Assembly: GCA_964591245.1 (NCBI GenBank)
Contig: CAZPZZ010000009.1
Span: 1 to 55,451, forward strand
Reading direction: 5' to 3'
Source: CAZPZZ01 sp964591245
GTDB taxonomy: Bacteria > Acidobacteriota > Vicinamibacteria > Vicinamibacterales > UBA8438
DNA length: 55,451 nt
Position numbers and translations under genes: made by a program. The notes below the pieces were generated by a model. It was not told where the DNA came from. It ran no database searches and worked only from the letters and a program-made list of their open reading frames with translations. Every line of letters begins with the position of its first letter. Position 1 is the stretch's first letter. Shown here piece after piece: positions 52,697-55,451 of this stretch.

Positions 52697-52731
52697 GCGC
52701 GACGAGGAAATGAACTATCTGCAGGTCGCAC

Positions 52732-52760
52732 GTGGCTCACGGTCGAGGACCGTGAGCCAC
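52732..52760 (-). terminator. Perfect 13-bp hairpin just after the distal stop of the PCYCGC gene
   Basis: GTGGCTCACGGTC and its exact complement enclose a 3-base loop. On the minus strand it begins 7 bases after the TAG at 52770-52768. It lacks a T tract, so it may be a Rho-assisted terminator or a 3' mRNA stabiliser. Its position marks the TAG, not the upstream TGA, as the end of the gene. Confidence 0.55.
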
Positions 52761-52767
52761 AAAAGTG

Positions 52768-53403
52768 CTAATTTGCCGGCACGGGTGGTGTCGGTGTTGC
52801 GTAGGCCGACTGGGCGGCATATTTCGTTTTGACCGCGCTCTGGATATCCGCGGGGGTAGCGCCAAGGGCATGCATCTGCATCGCGTCACGCGCGACGGCA
52901 AGGCAATGCGATCAGGTCATACCGTGACTAGCCCACTCCAGCACCTGCCCATTGGGTGCCCGTGATTCCACAAAGCAATCTGTATTTCCAACATGGCCGT
53001 CCGTTTGCCCGCATCCGCAATAACAAGGGACGTAGTCCAAGACGTCGGGATTCTTAGCCGCGAAGATGTAGGCCTGTTCCATGAGTTCGGGCGGTCCTGC
53101 TGTCTGACCCATGTACGGCAACGGGGGCAACGGGAGATCTTCCAGTTCTTCGCTGGTAAAACTAGTCCCGGCTGGTGACACACCGTCAGTGCTGGCCGTC
53201 GTCATCGACGCGGGGCTCGACTGATCGATTACTTGGGCTGACTCGACAGTTGGGGCGTCATTTGAGGACGACCGCATCATCAGGAGCCCGCCACCGACAA
53301 CGACAGCAGCTCCGATGGCAATCACAAGCCACGGGAATCCTGTGGTCTTGTCTTCAACGACGGGTTGTGGGTTAGGACGATTTCGACGATGTTTGGCACC
53401 CAT
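52768..53403 (-). CDS. PCYCGC-motif membrane-anchored protein, candidate selenoprotein (in-frame UGA = Sec164)
   Basis: Residues 23-43 form an N-terminal membrane anchor, a low-complexity linker follows, and the PCYCGC domain starts around 100 with VPCYCGCGQTDGHVGNTDCF at 125-144. An ordinary reading stops at TGA (52914-52912) after HGMT, 163 residues. The same frame then continues for 47 sense codons to TAG, reading SHCLAVARDAMQMHALG and then GATPADIQSAVKTKYA. This is what the family carries there: a Cys-x-x-Cys followed by a helix with a G-x-[ST]-x-x-x-I-x-x-x-[IV]-x-x-x-Y pattern. The TGA stands at the first cysteine, giving U-S-H-C. With selenocysteine the protein has 211 residues. A SECIS-like stem-loop follows the UGA. 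The alternative is a real stop that truncates the domain. Confidence 0.68.
52878..52914 (-). promoter_or_regulatory. SECIS-like stem-loop after the in-frame UGA
   Basis: On the minus-strand mRNA, two bases after UGA, GCAUUGC (52909-52903) pairs with GCGAUGC (52884-52878) in seven pairs, one of them U-G. Inside, GUC/GAC closes a six-base loop GCGCGU whose first base is 18 bases after the UGA; bacterial SECIS loops usually lie about 16-37 bases away and contain a G at the start. The unpaired CUUGCC forms a bulge. Fold by eye only. Confidence 0.5.
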
Positions 53404-53431
53404 GCTTCAGCATTGTACCACTACGCCGGGG

Positions 53432-53881
53432 TCACTTGGTGGGACCGAGTGCAAATGTCATACGTCCGTCGAGCACAACCTTACCGTTCGCCTTTGCCAC
53501 TCCATGGAGCTGGCCCATACGGCTCCGTAGTCGCTTGACCTTTACCTCGATGTTGATGACATCGCCAGGATGTGCAGGCTGTCGATACCGCACGCGCTCG
53601 ATTCCGACGATGTAGATCAGTTTCTCTCGGTTTTCCGGTTTGGTCAGAATCAAGATGGCACCCACCTGGGCAACTGCTTCGGTGAGGATAGTGGGGGGCA
53701 GCACGGGCTGCTCGCCCGGTCGCCGCGCCAAATAACGCTCGTTGAGAGAGACGTTCTTCACGCCGACGATCCGCTTGTCTTCCTCGAACTCCGTGATCCG
53801 GTCGACTAGTAGGAATGGATATCGGTGCGGGAGAATCCGCTCGATGGCCGCGTAGTCGAGCGGCAAGTTCAACGATTCCAT
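53432..53881 (-). CDS. fabZ: 3-hydroxyacyl-ACP dehydratase, FabZ-like
   Basis: The 149-residue hotdog-fold protein has the catalytic histidine H19 in ILPHRYPFLLVDRI and the catalytic glutamate E68 in TEAVAQVGAI. It should dehydrate 3-hydroxyacyl-ACP in fatty-acid synthesis. The usual loop GHFPGxPVMPGVL is altered to LARRPGEQPVLPPTIL, so it is a divergent FabZ, and another hotdog dehydratase or thioesterase role is possible. It lies alone, away from lpx or fab genes, and 28 bp before the PCYCGC gene in the same direction. Confidence 0.78.
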   Translation of the reverse strand: MESLNLPLDYAAIERILPHRYPFLLVDRITEFEEDKRIVGVKNVSLNERYLARRPGEQPVLPPTILTEAVAQVGAILILTKPENREKLIYIVGIERVRYRQPAHPGDVINIEVKVKRLRSRMGQLHGVAKANGKVVLDGRMTFALGPTK

Positions 53882-53947
53882 CTGTTCAGTATAGTCCGGT
53901 CACGGACGACCGCCCAGTGTTTGGTCCGTACGGGGTTGGAAAAGGGA

Positions 53948-55279
53948 TCACCCGTGCGCTTCGGCGGCGGGGCTCGTGACCGCGGTTGTTTGGTCTGGAA
54001 GTAAGGCGGCGAGCTGGGCGGCTACGATTGTGGCTGTCGCTTGGACGGGTCCGCTGGTTTCCCACCCATCACGGAGTTCGGCCGAGAGGACACCGATGCA
54101 GCGGTTTGCGACCATCAGGGGGGTCGCGAGTGCTCCCGGAGCTCCTTCACTCTGCTCTACGATCTGCATCCGGGCATTCCGGAGGGCGGCAGCGGTGGCA
54201 TTGTTTCCATCCTCGGAAATCGAGCCGATCCGGGTGAGAAAACCCTTGGGGTATCCATGTTCGAGTGCGGGGCGTAATGTTGCAGACGAATCTCCGCCGC
54301 GAACCCAGACGATCAAGCCACTGGCATTCAGTAGTGCGGCGGCCCGCGAAAGCAGTTCCGGTAACTGCTCGGTGCTGGTCACGCATCCAAAATCTGTACA
54401 GAGCGTCGCAGCAGTGGACAGATCTGGCGCTGGCTCATTCTGAGACTGATGATCGGAGATTATCGTAGTTGTGGAAACTTCCTCCGGTGTTCGCAGGGTG
54501 TCGGACAGGGAGGTCCCCCTGTCTAACTCGGAGGCGACGCCTAGTGTTTCATTGATCTCGTTCGGGGACGAATCCTCAAGCGGGTTGATCTCCAGCCCGT
54601 CTGAGAGCGAGAGCATCCCACTGGTCGCGTTCAAGGCTCTGCTCTCATCCTGGTCGGCTGACGCTAAGGGTGAGGGGCTCTGGCGTCTTGGCTGCGCCGG
54701 CGCCAATAGCAATACGGCGAAGACACCGACGCCCACCGCCGTCACAAGGGTGCGGATCTGACTAGCCCGTGCGGTTTGAATGGCTTCATTGCGAGTCGTC
54801 CGCTCTGTGGCGCGGGCGAGCTCGATGTTCGCGGCTGCACGATTGGCTAACGCGAGGCCGTCGGTGAAGATGAGGTCTGATGCTAATAGCGCTTGCTCGC
54901 GATCGGTATGTTCTCGTGCTTGTTCGTCCAGTTGTTCAAGTTCAGCGATCGCTTGACTTGTTTCCGCCAGCGTCTCGATTGTCTCTGGGTTTGCGACTAA
55001 CCCGCCCAGGTTGTCCAGGCTTTGACGGACGGTTTCCAGATGTGCGGTGAACGTGCTGATCCAGTAGGTGCGATCCTGGCCGGCTGCAACGTAGGCTTGC
55101 TGGGCCGACCGCAGTTCAGCCAGGGTCAGAGCCAAGTTCCAGCTCAAATCGGTAAAGACTCGTTCGACGTTTTGCTCCCCGGCCAGGGTCTGTTCCGACT
55201 CTTGGAGTTGAAGCCCGGAAAATCCGATGGTTGCCAGGGCGATGACTACGATCGAGATCCGGATCCAGCCACGTTGCAT
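53948..55279 (-). CDS. Membrane protein with periplasmic helical sensor and cytoplasmic GAF-like domain, no output kinase
   Basis: The 443-residue protein has an N-terminal helix (about 5-22), a helical extracytoplasmic segment of about 150 residues rich in coiled coil (CHASE3-like: LSWNLALTLAELRSAQQAYVAAGQDRTYW), a second helix (about 177-192, VTAVGVGVFAVLLLA), a disordered acidic/serine linker (about 195-285), and a GAF-like domain to the end (LPELLSRAAALLNASGLIVWVRGG; ALATPLMVANRCIGVLSAEL). There is no kinase, cyclase or DNA-binding domain. It may be a sensor acting through a partner. The gene lies 66 bp before fabZ, same strand. Confidence 0.8.
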   Translation of the reverse strand: MQRGWIRISIVVIALATIGFSGLQLQESEQTLAGEQNVERVFTDLSWNLALTLAELRSAQQAYVAAGQDRTYWISTFTAHLETVRQSLDNLGGLVANPETIETLAETSQAIAELEQLDEQAREHTDREQALLASDLIFTDGLALANRAAANIELARATERTTRNEAIQTARASQIRTLVTAVGVGVFAVLLLAPAQPRRQSPSPLASADQDESRALNATSGMLSLSDGLEINPLEDSSPNEINETLGVASELDRGTSLSDTLRTPEEVSTTTIISDHQSQNEPAPDLSTAATLCTDFGCVTSTEQLPELLSRAAALLNASGLIVWVRGGDSSATLRPALEHGYPKGFLTRIGSISEDGNNATAAALRNARMQIVEQSEGAPGALATPLMVANRCIGVLSAELRDGWETSGPVQATATIVAAQLAALLPDQTTAVTSPAAEAHG

Positions 55280-55337
55280 TCTGACCAGCTACTATACACC
55301 TACATCTAGTATCGTGTTAACCATGAATCACTATATA

Positions 55338-55362
55338 TTCGGGTCATTGCCATTTCGGGTCA
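55338..55362. repeat. Short direct repeat upstream of the GAF-like gene
   Basis: TTCGGGTCA occurs at 55338-55346 and 55354-55362, 16 bp apart, about 60 bp upstream of the start codon. It could be an operator pair. No other feature was found between 55280 and the end of the window. Confidence 0.25.
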
Positions 55363-55451
55363 GTCCACACTAGGAACCCCGTGTGGCGGAGATTCTCCCG
55401 GGGCAAGGCCCTAAAGAATGAGTTCTGGTGTAATCATCGATAGTTTCCGGG

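Noticed and set aside
52912..53403. Ordinary 163-residue PCYCGC protein ending at the TGA
   Set aside because: Not fully excluded, but it loses the second cysteine pair and C-terminal helix that the next 47 codons supply in frame, and the 3' hairpin would lie 150 bp away.
52912..53403. Simple frameshift or pseudogene explanation for the PCYCGC gene
   Set aside because: The frame is unchanged across the TGA, with no indel; only a single stop codon interrupts it, at a cysteine position.
1..55451. CRISPR arrays, tRNA or rRNA genes, insertion sequences
   Set aside because: I scanned for regularly spaced repeats, cloverleaf-like T-loops and transposase motifs and saw none.

Overview
The window looks like the replication-origin region of a Gram-negative bacterium with mid-to-high GC. 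My best guess is Acidobacteriota, probably Vicinamibacteria-like. This is inferred from the DUF1800/DUF1501 pair, the NtrC-rich signalling, the PCYCGC protein and the gene style; no rRNA is present to confirm it. A run of exactly 100 Ns at 25464-25563 shows that this is a scaffolded draft assembly. The gap is probably false, because the same 55 bp flank it on both sides.

Layout. (1) 79-9884, plus strand: a PcrA/UvrD helicase, then a ten-gene Mrp-type cation/proton antiporter operon. Its order (E, F, G, MbhD-like, MbhE-like, B, C, D) matches the membrane arm of archaeal membrane-bound hydrogenase. Two further antiporter-like subunits (NuoL-like and NuoM-like) follow. (2) 10075-18845, minus strand: a lipoprotein, gyrA, gyrB, dnaN and dnaA. 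(3) 18846-19153: the probable oriC, with DnaA boxes and AT-rich DNA. Gene direction diverges here, and by eye the plus strand changes from C-rich to G-rich. (4) 19154-29593, plus strand: rpmH, rnpA, yidD, yidC, khpB, mnmE, mnmG, rsmG, a 1.35 kb gene-poor stretch bracketed by two perfect parS sites, then parA and parB. (5) 29707-34726: the F1 part of ATP synthase (atpH, A, G, D, C) without the FO genes. (6) 34819-44277: a PP2C phosphatase, an O-antigen type ABC exporter (Wzm/Wzt with a sugar-binding tail), mfd, a SurA-like chaperone, a NusG paralogue and a tRNA-dihydrouridine synthase. (7) 44386-47906: a cupin, a DUF1800 protein and a DUF1501 protein.

(8) 47975-52696 is a regulatory island. 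It holds an NtrC-type sigma-54 activator, a small MerR-like HTH protein, a 65-residue protein that is only a histidine-kinase DHp domain, a FliA/WhiG-type sigma factor and a PAS hybrid histidine kinase. The sigma gene has a textbook -24/-12 promoter. Upstream of it are two GTCAA-N4-TTGAC palindromes 32 bp apart, which look like activator sites. Together they suggest a cascade from two-component signalling through sigma-54 to an alternative sigma factor.

(9) 52768-55279, minus strand: a membrane-anchored PCYCGC-family protein, a FabZ-like dehydratase and a GAF-domain membrane protein. The PCYCGC gene is the most exciting item. An in-frame UGA sits where a CxxC cysteine is expected, 47 further codons of family-like sequence follow, a SECIS-like stem-loop lies just after the UGA, and a strong hairpin lies just after the distal TAG. 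I read it as a candidate selenoprotein with a UxxC motif.
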